The notes: a model not told the origin generated them from the letters alone. Counted from the first letter of the stretch, positions 48,487 through 57,990 are shown. The stretch is 64,000 nucleotides of DNA from Shewanella salipaludis (GCF_012911865.1 NZ_JAAXYH010000003.1:283364-347363); one strand, 5' to 3'. A program made the numbers and translations.

Positions 48487-50400
48487 ATGGCCTTACAGCA
48501 CATAGGCTTAGAGCCGACAAGCGGCTTCAGCAGCGGTTGCATGAAATTGCAGCCACTGCTGTTGGGCTTGCTACTGGGTGCCCTGCTGGTCACGGGAGCT
48601 GTGTCAGCCTCTGAGCCGAACACGGCTCCTGAGCAGTCACAGACTGCTGAGCCAAACAGGATCTCTGAGCAGCACAAACTGACACAGCAACTGGCTGCCG
48701 CGGAAGCGATCCGCAGCAGCCAGCCTGTGCGTTTCAGCGAGCTGCTGAGCGAGCTCGAGGCCGAGCGCTCCAGTCTATCCAACGAACAAAAACATTATTT
48801 GGATTATTTGCAAGGCTATCAACTTTCTTTCACCGGCAAGCTGGAACTGGGACTGGAAAAATATAAACAGCTGATAGGCTCGGATGCCAGCCCGCTGCTG
48901 CAATATCGCGCCAACCTCGCCATAGTCAATAATCTCGCAGTCACCAGGGATTGGCCCCAGGGCCTCACTCACCTGGCCCTGGCACTGGAAGCATTGCCCA
49001 ACATCTCCGACGAAGCCATGCGCCAAAACGGCCTGGTGGTGGCGGCCATCTTCTACAACCAACTGGGTCAATACGAGCTTGGACTCAAGTATGCCAGCCG
49101 GCTGGAAAATACCGCCACCGCCGGCCGTACCCTCTGTTTTGCCAAGCAACTCAAGCTGGAGGCCAGGTTTAATCTACATAGCTTAGAGACAGATTCCCCG
49201 GAGATACAAGACGGGATAAAGGTTTGTGAGCAACAGGGTGAGGCCGTGCTGAGTAACTTTATCCGCATTCACTTGGCAAACGTTTATCTTAAATCAGCGG
49301 ATAGCCAGAGTGCCTTAATATTGCTGACACCTCACCTAGCCGAAGTGGAGGCGACCCACTACCCCAGGCTCATTGCCGAGTTCTACTCGGTAATGGCCAG
49401 AGCCCATTGGGCGCTGCAACAGCCCGAGCTGGCGGAGCACTATGCCCTCAAGGCACTGGAGCTGGGCAAGAGCCTGGACGCGACCCAACCCATAGTGCAG
49501 GTGTATGAGACCCTCTATCAGATAGCACTGCAGCGCAACGACTATCAAACAGCACTGGATTACCACATCAAGTTTGCCGAGGCCGACAAGGCATATCTGG
49601 ATGAAACCAAGACCAAGTTTCTCGCCTATCAGCTGGCGCAGCACCAGTCCATCGAGCAGCAGAGCAAGATAAGCCTGCTGGACAAACAGAATAATCTGCT
49701 GCGACTGGAGCAACAGCTCGCAAGCGCCGAGGCGGAAAATAACCGCCTGTTCATCGCCCTGCTCATACTCTGCGTGACGGCACTGCTGGTGCTGATCTAC
49801 AGGGCCGGCCGTACCCATAAACGCTTGAGAACCCTGGCAGAATACGATGCGCTGACGGGTGTCTATAATCGCGGCCACTGCACTCAGCTGGCGACCGCCA
49901 GCCTGGACTACTGCCGCAACAGCAGTCAGGAGATCAGCTGTATCCTGCTGGACTTGGATAACTTCAAGGCGATCAACGACAACTATGGTCATGCCTGCGG
50001 TGACTGGGTGTTGAAGAAGGTCGCCAGCGTTTGCATGGCGAGCACCCGCAAGAATGACATCTTCGCCCGTTTGGGCGGTGAGGAATTCTTCCTGCTGCTG
50101 CCCGGATGCGACCTGGACAGGGCCATGGCGCTGGCCGAACGCCTGCGCGCCGGCTTGGCCGCCATAGATACCGCCGACAGCGGCTTCAGCTTCGCTATCA
50201 GCGCCAGCCTCGGGGTCACTGGCTCGGCGCTGTCCGGCTTCGAGCTGGAGCAACTGATCGCCGATGCCGACACAGGCATGTATCACGCCAAGAAGTCCGG
50301 ACGGGACAGGGTCAGCCTGTATTCCAGCGAGCTGCGTGAGCAGGAACAGCGCCAGCACCAGGCGGCTATGGCGTCACAGGACGAGTTTTCGGCGGCCTAG
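48487..50400 (+). CDS. TPR-GGDEF diguanylate cyclase with N-terminal signal and membrane anchor
   Basis: Up to 637 residues. A signal peptide-like segment begins at the internal M18 (48541, MKLQPLLLGLLLGALLV), so start 48541 is possible; 48487 is kept because it is 3 nt after the sonA stop and could be coupled. Residues 70-400 are tetratricopeptide-like helices, expected in the periplasm, then a coiled coil, a membrane helix (about 418-436) and the GGDEF domain. GGEEF is at 530-534 with an RxxD inhibitory site (RKND) five residues upstream, and DALTGVYNR before it, so it should make c-di-GMP and be product-inhibited. The proximity to a RiPP precursor suggests linkage of product sensing to c-di-GMP, an inference. 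Confidence 0.9.
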   Translation: MALQHIGLEPTSGFSSGCMKLQPLLLGLLLGALLVTGAVSASEPNTAPEQSQTAEPNRISEQHKLTQQLAAAEAIRSSQPVRFSELLSELEAERSSLSNEQKHYLDYLQGYQLSFTGKLELGLEKYKQLIGSDASPLLQYRANLAIVNNLAVTRDWPQGLTHLALALEALPNISDEAMRQNGLVVAAIFYNQLGQYELGLKYASRLENTATAGRTLCFAKQLKLEARFNLHSLETDSPEIQDGIKVCEQQGEAVLSNFIRIHLANVYLKSADSQSALILLTPHLAEVEATHYPRLIAEFYSVMARAHWALQQPELAEHYALKALELGKSLDATQPIVQVYETLYQIALQRNDYQTALDYHIKFAEADKAYLDETKTKFLAYQLAQHQSIEQQSKISLLDKQNNLLRLEQQLASAEAENNRLFIALLILCVTALLVLIYRAGRTHKRLRTLAEYDALTGVYNRGHCTQLATASLDYCRNSSQEISCILLDLDNFKAINDNYGHACGDWVLKKVASVCMASTRKNDIFARLGGEEFFLLLPGCDLDRAMALAERLRAGLAAIDTADSGFSFAISASLGVTGSALSGFELEQLIADADTGMYHAKKSGRDRVSLYSSELREQEQRQHQAAMASQDEFSAA

Positions 50401-50415
50401 CCAGCGGAAAATGAC

Positions 50416-50493
50416 CCGGAGCCTGTCTTGGCTGGCTTGCCTAGCTTGACCTGGCTTGACCTGGCTACTCAGGCCAAGCTACTCAGGCTCCGG
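50416..50493 (+). terminator. Long-loop hairpin after the GGDEF gene
   Basis: CCGGAGCCTG pairs with CAGGCTCCGG across a 58-nt loop made of CTTGACCTGG-type repeats. Weak as a terminator because no T-run follows. Confidence 0.35.
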
Positions 50494-50531
50494 CTATCCA
50501 GGCTCAGTGCTCTTTAGGCCAATACCAAATG

Positions 50532-51068
50532 TTATTGCTTCTCCAGAATAACCTTCAACTGATTCAGCCCTTGCTGCAGATCTTTGCCTACCATGGTCTC
50601 CAGATCCACGAACAACAGCATCAGGTTCATGGGGTAATCTATATGCCCCACGAAGCCCCAGCCAACCAAGGTTTCATCATCCTCGACCGCTTCCGTGGTC
50701 ATGAAGGCCCTGTCCGTGGCGGCGAAGGGAGTGATGAACCTCAGCTCGTAGTCGATGCGCTTTCCTTCTGTTATGGCGATGATTTCCTGCTCACCGGACC
50801 CGACCTCTTCCTTGTCGCTGGCCCAGGCCGACACGAAGCCGACTGTGCCGTCCGTGCCGCGAAAGGTCTGCTTCATATCCGGATCCATCTTAGCCCAGAC
50901 ACTATAGTTATCCTGGTTTTTCAGCAGTTTGACATAGTCGAACACCTGAGCAACCGGCTTGTTTATGCTGATACTGGTCGTAACTCCATAGTCTTGCTTA
51001 ACAAACAACGCGGCCACCAGCGGAATGGCGATGATGACCGCCAGGACGAACAGGATTTTTCTGAACAT
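50532..51068 (-). CDS. SRPBCC family protein with N-terminal membrane anchor
   Basis: 178 residues. A hydrophobic N-terminus (ILFVLAVIIAIPLVAALFV) anchors or exports the protein. The remainder (TTSISINKPVAQVFDYVKLLKNQDNYSVWAK and later strands) follows the START/SRPBCC lipid- or ligand-binding pattern (polyketide cyclase 2 type). Ligand unknown. Single gene, converging on the GGDEF gene. Confidence 0.75.
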   Translation of the reverse strand: MFRKILFVLAVIIAIPLVAALFVKQDYGVTTSISINKPVAQVFDYVKLLKNQDNYSVWAKMDPDMKQTFRGTDGTVGFVSAWASDKEEVGSGEQEIIAITEGKRIDYELRFITPFAATDRAFMTTEAVEDDETLVGWGFVGHIDYPMNLMLLFVDLETMVGKDLQQGLNQLKVILEKQ

Positions 51069-51327
51069 GGGTAGCTCCTAATGATGCGGGCTAGGCCCGG
51101 GAGTGGATGGTGTGTCTATGCCTGGGTTCAGCGCTCGAACCTGCGACAAGTTTATGCAAAGAATTAACACTTTAACAAATCGCCTCTGGATCTTATGTCG
51201 CGATACCCGCTATCTGTGCCCCTCGCGGCTTTTTTCGGCCCGGCGTTACCTTTTTGCCGAACAGCTTCTACAGTAATGAAGGAGAATAAACGAAGTAGCG
51301 ACAACCTCTTAGCAGCAGGAGAATGCA

Positions 51328-52077
51328 ATGAACAACAAGGTAGTCCTCATAACAGGCGCCCTCACGGGCATAGGTTACGCCACCGCCCTCGCCTTCGCCC
51401 GGGAAGGCGCCAATCTGGTCGTCAGCGGCCGTCGCGAAGAAGCAGGTTTGGCACTGGTCACTGAACTGCGCGCCCTGGGCGCCCAAGCCGAATTCGTGCG
51501 GGCCGATGTGCGTTTCGAGTCACAGGTGCAGAACCTGGTGGAGCAAACAGTCGCTAAATTTGGCCGCCTGGACGTGGCGGTCAATAATGCCGGCACCGAG
51601 GGTCGGCCGACACTTGTGCCGGAGGAAACGCCGGAAAACTTCGAGGCGACCTTCGCCACCAATGTGCTTGGCACCCTCCTGTCCCTCAAGCATGAGATGC
51701 GGGTCATGCTGACCCAGGGCTCGGGAGCCATCATCAACCTATCCTCCATCGCCGGAAAGATAGGCGTTCCCGGCGCGTCCGTCTATGTCGCCAGCAAGCA
51801 TGCCGTCGAGGGCCTGACCAAGTGCGCCGCACTGGAAGGTGCGGCTTCCGGGGTCAGGGTCAACGCCGTGGCCCCTGGCCCCATCGAAACCGAGATGTTC
51901 GACCGTTTCACCGGTGGCAATGAAGAGTTCAAGAAGGGGTTGATCTCGGCTGTGCCCGCCAGACGCATAGGCAGGGCCGATGAAATCGCCCAGACCATAG
52001 TCTTTCTCGCCAGCGACAAGGCCCAATACCTGACGGGACAATCGCTGGCGGTGGATGGCGGTTTCACCAGCCAATAA
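51328..52077 (+). CDS. Short-chain dehydrogenase/reductase
   Basis: A classical SDR of 249 residues. ITGALTGIGYA is the cofactor loop, NNAGTEG the strand-4 motif, S in INLSSIAGK and YVASK the catalytic serine, tyrosine and lysine. R34 in VSGRRE after beta-2 favours NADP(H). VDGGFTSQ ends the protein as in FabG/glucose dehydrogenase-like SDRs. GGAG precedes the ATG. Substrate unknown. Single gene with its own terminator. Confidence 0.88.
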   Translation: MNNKVVLITGALTGIGYATALAFAREGANLVVSGRREEAGLALVTELRALGAQAEFVRADVRFESQVQNLVEQTVAKFGRLDVAVNNAGTEGRPTLVPEETPENFEATFATNVLGTLLSLKHEMRVMLTQGSGAIINLSSIAGKIGVPGASVYVASKHAVEGLTKCAALEGAASGVRVNAVAPGPIETEMFDRFTGGNEEFKKGLISAVPARRIGRADEIAQTIVFLASDKAQYLTGQSLAVDGGFTSQ

Positions 52078-52127
52078 CGGCAACAGAGTTGGCGCGGCAG
52101 TTTCAGTTTATGCCGCCAAGAGCGCCG

Positions 52128-52156
52128 AAAAAGCGAACCTTTAGGGTTCGCTTTTT
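52128..52156 (+). terminator. Rho-independent terminator after the SDR gene
   Basis: AAAAAGCGAACC and GGTTCGCTTTTT form a 12-bp stem with a 5-nt loop and T-run. Confidence 0.93.
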
Positions 52157-52230
52157 ACTTTCAGCCTCACCCGGTGCGCTCCCCGTTTTTTATGGTAGAC
52201 TCGAATGACACAAATATTTAACACGATGCT

Positions 52231-53085
52231 ATGCCTCTTAGACAGATACTCAACATCGCTTTTTTCTGTATCACGCTCTTGGCGTTCAACGCCCCGCTGC
52301 GAGCCGAACCTGTACCCCCTGGGCCCCTGGAAAGTCATGCCCCTGAGACATATAAGTTACACATCGTCTTCCACGAATTCGCCCCCTTCAGCTTCGTCGA
52401 TGACCAAGGCAAAGCCACGGGCGCCTTAGTCGAAATCGCCCAGAGAGTCTGCCAGGACTGGCCCGATAAATGCGAGATCAGCCTCAGGCCGAATCGCCGC
52501 GCCAAACAGCTGTTCTTTACCGGCGAGATGCAGGCGACCTTCCTGGGTTGGAGCCAGGAAAGGGCCAGCAGCATGTGGTTCTCGCTGCCCATGGTCGAGA
52601 CTGAGTACGGCTTCTACTCACTGAAAAACAATCCCTTTATCCCAGAGCAAGCCACAGCGGACACAGTCGTCGGGGTATTCTCCCCCTCCAATACCCACGG
52701 CTCACTGCAGAAAATAGAGCGGCAACGCCAACAACAGGGAATGGCCAGACTGAGGGTCGAACTCTACCCCCAGGCCAATGAAGCCCCGTTGCGCATGCTG
52801 CAGAAGGGCCGCTTCGACGCTTACTATGTCAACAAGGACGTCGGCGCCTATTATGCCAAGCGCCTGGGCCTGACGGCGCTGGATTACACCCCGGGCGAAA
52901 CCCACGTCCGTTATTGCCTCGCCTTCGAGATGCATCACACCCCCTTCGAGTCGGTCAAGGCCTTCAATCGGCTGTTCCAGGAGCTGCTCAGCCAAGGCCG
53001 GCTCGACGCCATCTACCGCAAATGGCACATGACCCCGGCACTCCTGGATCCCATAATGTACCCAGAATTGAATATGCCATTCTAG
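52231..53085 (+). CDS. Periplasmic solute-binding protein (SBP_bac_3 family)
   Basis: 284 residues with a signal peptide (hydrophobic segment about 6-23, cleavage LRA-EP). HIVFHEFAPFSFVDDQGKATGALVEI is the beginning of an amino-acid-type binding fold, and FTGEMQATFLGWSQERA, MLQKGRFDAYYVNK are its later helices and strands. No ABC permease is adjacent, so it is a solitary binding protein, perhaps a sensor or a regulator of another transporter. An AraC regulator lies 140 nt downstream in the same direction. Confidence 0.82.
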   Translation: MPLRQILNIAFFCITLLAFNAPLRAEPVPPGPLESHAPETYKLHIVFHEFAPFSFVDDQGKATGALVEIAQRVCQDWPDKCEISLRPNRRAKQLFFTGEMQATFLGWSQERASSMWFSLPMVETEYGFYSLKNNPFIPEQATADTVVGVFSPSNTHGSLQKIERQRQQQGMARLRVELYPQANEAPLRMLQKGRFDAYYVNKDVGAYYAKRLGLTALDYTPGETHVRYCLAFEMHHTPFESVKAFNRLFQELLSQGRLDAIYRKWHMTPALLDPIMYPELNMPF

Positions 53086-53224
53086 AATGTGTGAGTCAGC
53101 CTGCCGCTGATATCAGGCACATACGCCGGCGCAGTGTTTTACCACTATGGCAAAAGGCGCATTTGCCCGGCCCAGGGTTTCGGTGTCACAATCCGAACAT
53201 CCGGTTTGAGTGATAGGTTAGCCA

Positions 53225-54106
53225 ATGCAACCCCCAATGAATGTCCCCGAAGTGGCGTTTCGCCAAAGCCCGCTGCCACAGCCGGGCTTTGAAATTCTGT
53301 CCTTGGAGAGCCTGTACCAAAGGGCGCTGGCGGCGCCGCAGGACTTTGCCGGCCAACCCCACAGAATTCACTTTTACAATCTGCTGCTGATCACCGAGGG
53401 TCAAGGTGAACACTTCATCGACTTTCAGAAATACCAGCTCCAGCCCGGCAGCCTGGTGTTGATCAACCAGGGGCAGATCCAGGCTTTCGACACCCGCAGC
53501 CAACCCAAGGGCCATCTCATTCTCTTCACCCGGGAGTTTCTCGACACTGTCACCAAGGGCATAGAAGTGCAGTTGTTTGCCCCCAGCCAGTTCGTCTGCA
53601 ACTACCGGCCCTGTTTCCAGGCATCCGCCGAGGTCCGCCAAGCGCTGGAAGGGTTGCTTGAGGTCATAGCCGCCGAGTTCACCCAACCCAGGCCCAACAA
53701 TGCCTATTTGCAACTGCTGTTCGCCGCCCTGCTGACCAAGGTCAACGAAGCCGCCCCCCAACTGCAACACAACACCCTGTCAAAGGCCCACACTCAGGCT
53801 TTTGAGCGCTTTATCAGCCAGCTGAACCAACACTTGGACAGGATACATGACGCCCGCCAGTATGCGGCGCGGGTGGGCACCAGCTACAAGACGCTCAACG
53901 TCATCTGCAAGGCCGCCACAGGCAAAACCGCCAAGCAGTTGATTGACGAGCACAGGGTGCTGGAAGCCAAACGCCGCCTGCGGGTGGACAATCTCCAGGT
54001 GCAACAGTTGGCCTCGGCCCTGGGTTTCGATGAGGCCAGCAACTTCGTGAAATACTTCAAGAAGCATACTTCCATGACGCCGAACCAGTTCAGAAAAGCG
54101 CTTTAG
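53225..54106 (+). CDS. AraC-family transcriptional regulator with cupin-like sensor domain
   Basis: 293 residues. The N-terminal ~110 form a beta-barrel effector domain (IHFYNLLLITEGQGEHFIDFQKYQLQPGSLVLINQGQIQAF). Two helix-turn-helix motifs close the protein, ARQYAARVGTSYKTLNVICKAATGKTAKQLID and VQQLASALGFDEASNFVKYFKKHTSMTPNQFRK, as in AraC. Likely controls neighbouring genes; the SnoaL-like gene begins 97 nt downstream. Effector unknown. Confidence 0.9.
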   Translation: MQPPMNVPEVAFRQSPLPQPGFEILSLESLYQRALAAPQDFAGQPHRIHFYNLLLITEGQGEHFIDFQKYQLQPGSLVLINQGQIQAFDTRSQPKGHLILFTREFLDTVTKGIEVQLFAPSQFVCNYRPCFQASAEVRQALEGLLEVIAAEFTQPRPNNAYLQLLFAALLTKVNEAAPQLQHNTLSKAHTQAFERFISQLNQHLDRIHDARQYAARVGTSYKTLNVICKAATGKTAKQLIDEHRVLEAKRRLRVDNLQVQQLASALGFDEASNFVKYFKKHTSMTPNQFRKAL

Positions 54107-54202
54107 GGTTCGACTTTTACCATTTTCTTTCCCATCCTGACCTGCCACCAAAGACGCTCCCGGGCCAAAATATGGCCATGTTCAACCAAGCGAGCCACCA
54201 AG

Positions 54203-55063
54203 ATGAAATCAATATCCATCAGCGTCCTGATTGCCACACTCCTGCTGGGCAGCGGCGCCTTTGCCAACGAGGAGTCCACCATGTCGTTATCCAACAGTGA
54301 GAAAGCCGTCGCCCTGCTCAATGCCATAGAGACAGGCGATCAGCAGGCCCTGGGCTATGTCGATGCCGCCCGCTATACCCAGCACAATCTGGCCGTTGCC
54401 GACGGTCTGGCCGGGTTCGGCGAACTGCTCCAGACCCTGCCGGAGGGCAGCGCCAAGGTCAAGGTAGTGCGGGCCTTCGAGGATGGCGACTTCGTCTTCA
54501 CCCACACAGACTACAACTTCTTCGGCCCCAAGGTCGGCTTTGACCTGTTCCGCTTCAATGACGGCAAGATAGTCGAGCACTGGGACAATCTCGCGCCCAA
54601 GGCCGAACAACCCAACCCCAGCGGTCGCACCCAGCTGGATGGCAGCACGGCATTGACAGATCTGACGCACACAGAGGCCAACAAGGCACTGGTGACTGCT
54701 TTTGTCCAACATGTGCTGGTCAATGCCGAATACGACAAGTTGGGCCGGTTCATAGATGGCGAGCAGTATCTGCAGCACAACAGCATGATTGCCGATGGCC
54801 TCTCGGGCCTGGCCCAAGCCATAGATGCCATGAAGGCCCAGGGCATCAGCATGGTCTACCATAAAAACCACAAGGTGTTGGGTCAGGGTAACTTTGTGCT
54901 CAGCATCAGTGAAGGTGCCTTTGCCGGCGAGCCCACCTCCTTCTACGATCTGTTCCGGGTGGAAAACGGTAAGATAGTCGAGCACTGGGATGTGCTGGAA
55001 ACCCTGCTGCCCGAAGCCGAATGGAAAAACAGCAACGGCAAGTTCGGTAATCTGTCACGCTAA
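54203..55063 (+). CDS. Secreted protein with two tandem SnoaL-like (NTF2-fold) domains
   Basis: 286 residues; signal peptide MKSISISVLIATLLLGSGAFA. Two similar halves follow: YTQHNLAVADGLAGF with DLFRFNDGKIVEHWD (about 55-135), and YLQHNSMIADGLSGL with DLFRVENGKIVEHWD (about 190-265). Each is the QHN...DG...DLFR...KIVEHWD pattern of SnoaL-like polyketide cyclase proteins. Usually these are single-domain proteins, so this is an internal duplication. Ligand or activity unknown. Confidence 0.85.
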   Translation: MKSISISVLIATLLLGSGAFANEESTMSLSNSEKAVALLNAIETGDQQALGYVDAARYTQHNLAVADGLAGFGELLQTLPEGSAKVKVVRAFEDGDFVFTHTDYNFFGPKVGFDLFRFNDGKIVEHWDNLAPKAEQPNPSGRTQLDGSTALTDLTHTEANKALVTAFVQHVLVNAEYDKLGRFIDGEQYLQHNSMIADGLSGLAQAIDAMKAQGISMVYHKNHKVLGQGNFVLSISEGAFAGEPTSFYDLFRVENGKIVEHWDVLETLLPEAEWKNSNGKFGNLSR

Positions 55064-55176
55064 AGCCATGCCCTGCACGGGATGGGGCGGCAGGCATGAG
55101 AGCTCCGCCCCTTGACGTAAACCCAGCTGCCAAGGCAGATATTCATCAGGCACACAATCAACCACAGAGGCACAAT

Positions 55177-55980
55177 ATGAGTCAGGGTCAGAGTCACAGC
55201 CAGAAAGCCCCCGTCATCTTTATCCCCCATGGTGGCGGCCCCTTGCCGCTGCTCAATGAGCCTGGCCATGGGGAGCTGATAGCTTTCCTTAAGGCGCTGC
55301 CCGCAAGTTTCCCGGCACCCGAGGCCATAGTCATCATCAGTGCCCACTGGGAAGAAGAGGTCGCCAGCATTACCTCGGCCGAGGCCCCGGGGCTCATCTA
55401 CGACTATTATGGCTTTCCCGAGGAGAGCTACAAGATAAGCTACCCGGTCAAGGGGCATCCGCTATTGGCCGAACGCCTCAAGGCGCTGCTGGAACACGCA
55501 GGCATAGCCGCCAGGCTGGATGCCAAGCGCGGCCTGGATCACGGCGTGTTCGTGCCGCTCAAACTCATGTACCCAAAGGCCCAGATCCCCTGCGTGCAAC
55601 TGTCGCTGGTCAAGGGATTGTCTCCGGAGCAGCATATCGCCATCGGCAGGGCCATAGCCGAACTGCGCCGGGAGAATGTGTTGATCCTGGGCTCGGGCTT
55701 TTCCTTCCACAACCTGAGAGCCTTCGGCAGCGAACCCGACAGGGACAACCTCGCCTTCGAGGCCTGGCTTGTCGACACCTGCACCGACTCGGCGACCGAT
55801 GCCAAGAACAAGGCCAGGGCACTGAATGACTGGCAGCTGGCCCCCGGTGCCCGCCATTGCCACCCGCGGGAAGAGCATCTGCTGCCACTGCATGTCTGCT
55901 TCGGCGCCGGCGACAATGCCGCCAGCCTCATCTTCGACGGCACTGTGCTTGGCAAGAAAACAGCCGCCTTGCGCTGGTGA
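55177..55980 (+). CDS. ygiD: DODA-type extradiol ring-cleavage dioxygenase (YgiD-like)
   Basis: About 267 residues from ATG 55177 (AGAGG upstream); a longer frame begins at 55096 with unrelated sequence. FIPHGGGPLPLL, ISAHWEEEVASI, RGLDHGVFVPLKLMYP, GSGFSFHNLRAF and HCHPREEHLLPLHVCFG are the metal- and substrate-binding motifs of the LigB/DODA family, closest to E. coli YgiD (4,5-DOPA dioxygenase extradiol). Metal is Zn or Fe; substrate in vivo is not known. It closely follows the SnoaL-like gene. Confidence 0.88.
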   Translation: MSQGQSHSQKAPVIFIPHGGGPLPLLNEPGHGELIAFLKALPASFPAPEAIVIISAHWEEEVASITSAEAPGLIYDYYGFPEESYKISYPVKGHPLLAERLKALLEHAGIAARLDAKRGLDHGVFVPLKLMYPKAQIPCVQLSLVKGLSPEQHIAIGRAIAELRRENVLILGSGFSFHNLRAFGSEPDRDNLAFEAWLVDTCTDSATDAKNKARALNDWQLAPGARHCHPREEHLLPLHVCFGAGDNAASLIFDGTVLGKKTAALRW

Positions 55981-56065
55981 CATCCCCACGCCTTGCGCCC
56001 AGAAGGGCTTGCGGCGCTTGCTGAGCCTGTAAATTGATAATGGGTTTAGCGGCAGCCGGGCCGGG

Positions 56066-56509
56066 CTAGCCCAGGTCGGTTTGGAACCTAGCCAGTCTGG
56101 CCTGGGCGATCGAGCATTGGGTGAGTTGCATCAACTCGCCGAGGGTGACGCCGGGATTGCCTTGGATGAGGCGGGCGAGCTTGGCGTCCAGGGATTCGAG
56201 CTTGTCGGCATGGGGCAACAGCCCCTGCTCCAGCTTGTGAATGAGATGCTTTTGGACCAGCTGCTTTTGTTCGAGCTGCTTTTGTTCAAGAGAGTCCGCC
56301 CCCGAGTCGGCTCCCCTCAGGGCGGCAATGAGCGCCTGCACCGCCCTCGCCTTGCCACAGAGCGCCCAGTTTCTGGAGCGGCGCACCCTTTTAAGCTCAC
56401 AATTATGTTGCAGCGCCAGCGTCTGGGCAGCCTTTACCCCCTCCCGGCCTATCCTGTGGATGAGGGAGGGCAGCGCAATGCTGATGGCATCAGTCTGGTC
56501 TGGGTTCAT
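56066..56509 (-). CDS. Ribosome recycling factor family protein (short, RRF_GI-like)
   Basis: 147 residues. ISIALPSLIHRIGREGVKAAQTLALQHNCELKRVRRSRNWALCGKA matches the N-terminal part of a small gammaproteobacterial family annotated as ribosome recycling factor family. It is not the housekeeping Frr. A Q/K/L/E repeat segment (EQKQLEQKQLVQKHL, about 74-90) is an insertion of short degenerate repeats. The C-terminus (NPGVTLGELMQLTQCSIAQARLARF) looks like a winged helix or HTH. Function unknown. Confidence 0.6.
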   Translation of the reverse strand: MNPDQTDAISIALPSLIHRIGREGVKAAQTLALQHNCELKRVRRSRNWALCGKARAVQALIAALRGADSGADSLEQKQLEQKQLVQKHLIHKLEQGLLPHADKLESLDAKLARLIQGNPGVTLGELMQLTQCSIAQARLARFQTDLG

Positions 56510-56731
56510 GCTGGGCTGGCTTCATGCTTGTTCATGCTGGGTTTATGCTCTGTCAGTTGAGCGCAGGGCTTAGTTGGATTGGTGCAGGCATTGTTTCAGC
56601 CGCTCCCCCAAAACTCAAGCTCCAAACTCAAGCTCCACAAAACCAGGCCTCACCCATGCTACATCTCAAGCCGCACTGACACTGACATGACGCCGGCACA
56701 GGCAAATTTGCCCATGCATAAGGCCATGAGG

Positions 56732-57691
56732 TTAATGCCCGGCCACGGCCGCGCGGCGAGTCTTGTTAAGGCAGCGGTAGATCCCCAGCAGGCACATCAG
56801 GGTCAGGAGTATCGAGGTGATAACGCTGTCTTCGGGGCCCCCTATGCCGCCGGTCAGCCAAGTGCTCGCCTGACTGTCGAGCCCCAGGTCCAGCACCAGC
56901 GGGCGGATATCCAGGGCTATGCCTGTGGTGGGCAAACCAAAACCACAGATGAACAGCCAGTTCCAGCCCGCATGCCAGGCGCAGGAGAACCAGATGCTGC
57001 CTGTCTCTATCACTTTCAGGCTCAAATACACGGAAAACACCAAGGTCATGAAGGCAAACAGCACCAGGGTGAGCAGGCTGCGGCTGTCGAAATCAAACCC
57101 GGGTAGGTGGATCAGGGTAAAGAGGATGGCGTTGACGGCAATGCCTGTCCACAGGCCATAGCGCTCGGTGAAACGGCTGAACAGATAACCTCTGAAGATA
57201 ATTTCCTCGGTGAAAGATTGCACGCTGAAGGTCAGCAACAGCAGCAACACGGGCAGCAGACTCATGGCCTGGGTGAGCGTTGGCTGTTCCAGCCGATAAC
57301 CGCCGGCAAGATAAATAGCGCCGACGATGAACGTCGCCATGCCTATCCCCGTCAGGTAGCCGTGCAAGAGTTTCTTGGGAGTGCCGGGGACACAGCTCAA
57401 GCCGATGCTCGCCAATGAACGTCGCTCGAAAAACTTAACCCACAGCAAGACCAGGCAGAGGGAGGCGCTGAATGTCGCCCCCAGGGTGTAGAGAATATTC
57501 GGGTAGGTTTCGAAACTGTCGCGATCGATCAACCCAAGCTCCACCATGGGCACCACGGCGAGCATTTGCCCAATGAGGAAACAGGCGAACACCACCAAAG
57601 GCATGGCCAGGGGCCAGGTGATTCTGTGTTGTTGACCATGGGGTTCGAACAGGGGGGCAGATAAACCGCCTGTGCTTGTAACTGGCTGCAT
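56732..57691 (-). CDS. CPBP family intramembrane metalloprotease
   Basis: 319 residues, 7-8 hydrophobic segments. The three family motifs are present: EEIIFR (E162, E163, R167), FTLIHLPG (F191, H195) and CAWHAGWNWLF (H-x3-N). CPBP (Abi/CAAX) proteases cut membrane or prenylated substrates; some bacterial members confer bacteriocin immunity. Divergent from the AraC regulator downstream. Substrate unknown. Confidence 0.9.
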   Translation of the reverse strand: MQPVTSTGGLSAPLFEPHGQQHRITWPLAMPLVVFACFLIGQMLAVVPMVELGLIDRDSFETYPNILYTLGATFSASLCLVLLWVKFFERRSLASIGLSCVPGTPKKLLHGYLTGIGMATFIVGAIYLAGGYRLEQPTLTQAMSLLPVLLLLLTFSVQSFTEEIIFRGYLFSRFTERYGLWTGIAVNAILFTLIHLPGFDFDSRSLLTLVLFAFMTLVFSVYLSLKVIETGSIWFSCAWHAGWNWLFICGFGLPTTGIALDIRPLVLDLGLDSQASTWLTGGIGGPEDSVITSILLTLMCLLGIYRCLNKTRRAAVAGH

Positions 57692-57990
57692 GATGTGACT
57701 TCCTTACTCTAAATGTCCAAAGACCCCGGAGGGCACTTTCGCGTTTGTATTAGCGCTTATGTGTCAGCGCATTTGCGTTGGCAACATTGTTCATCGGCAG
57801 TTACAAAGTCGCTATCAGGATCTTGCGGTTATCATGCTATATTCGCGCCCACGTCCTGGTTGACAGCAGCTGGCAAAGTACCGTGCCAATGAGAAAGTCA
57901 GGCCCAGGAAACAGAAAAGCCATAGGTGGCAAGAGAAAAGTCATAGCTAATAAGAGAAATGCGATAAGCGATAAGGAGAAGGAGTGCCAA

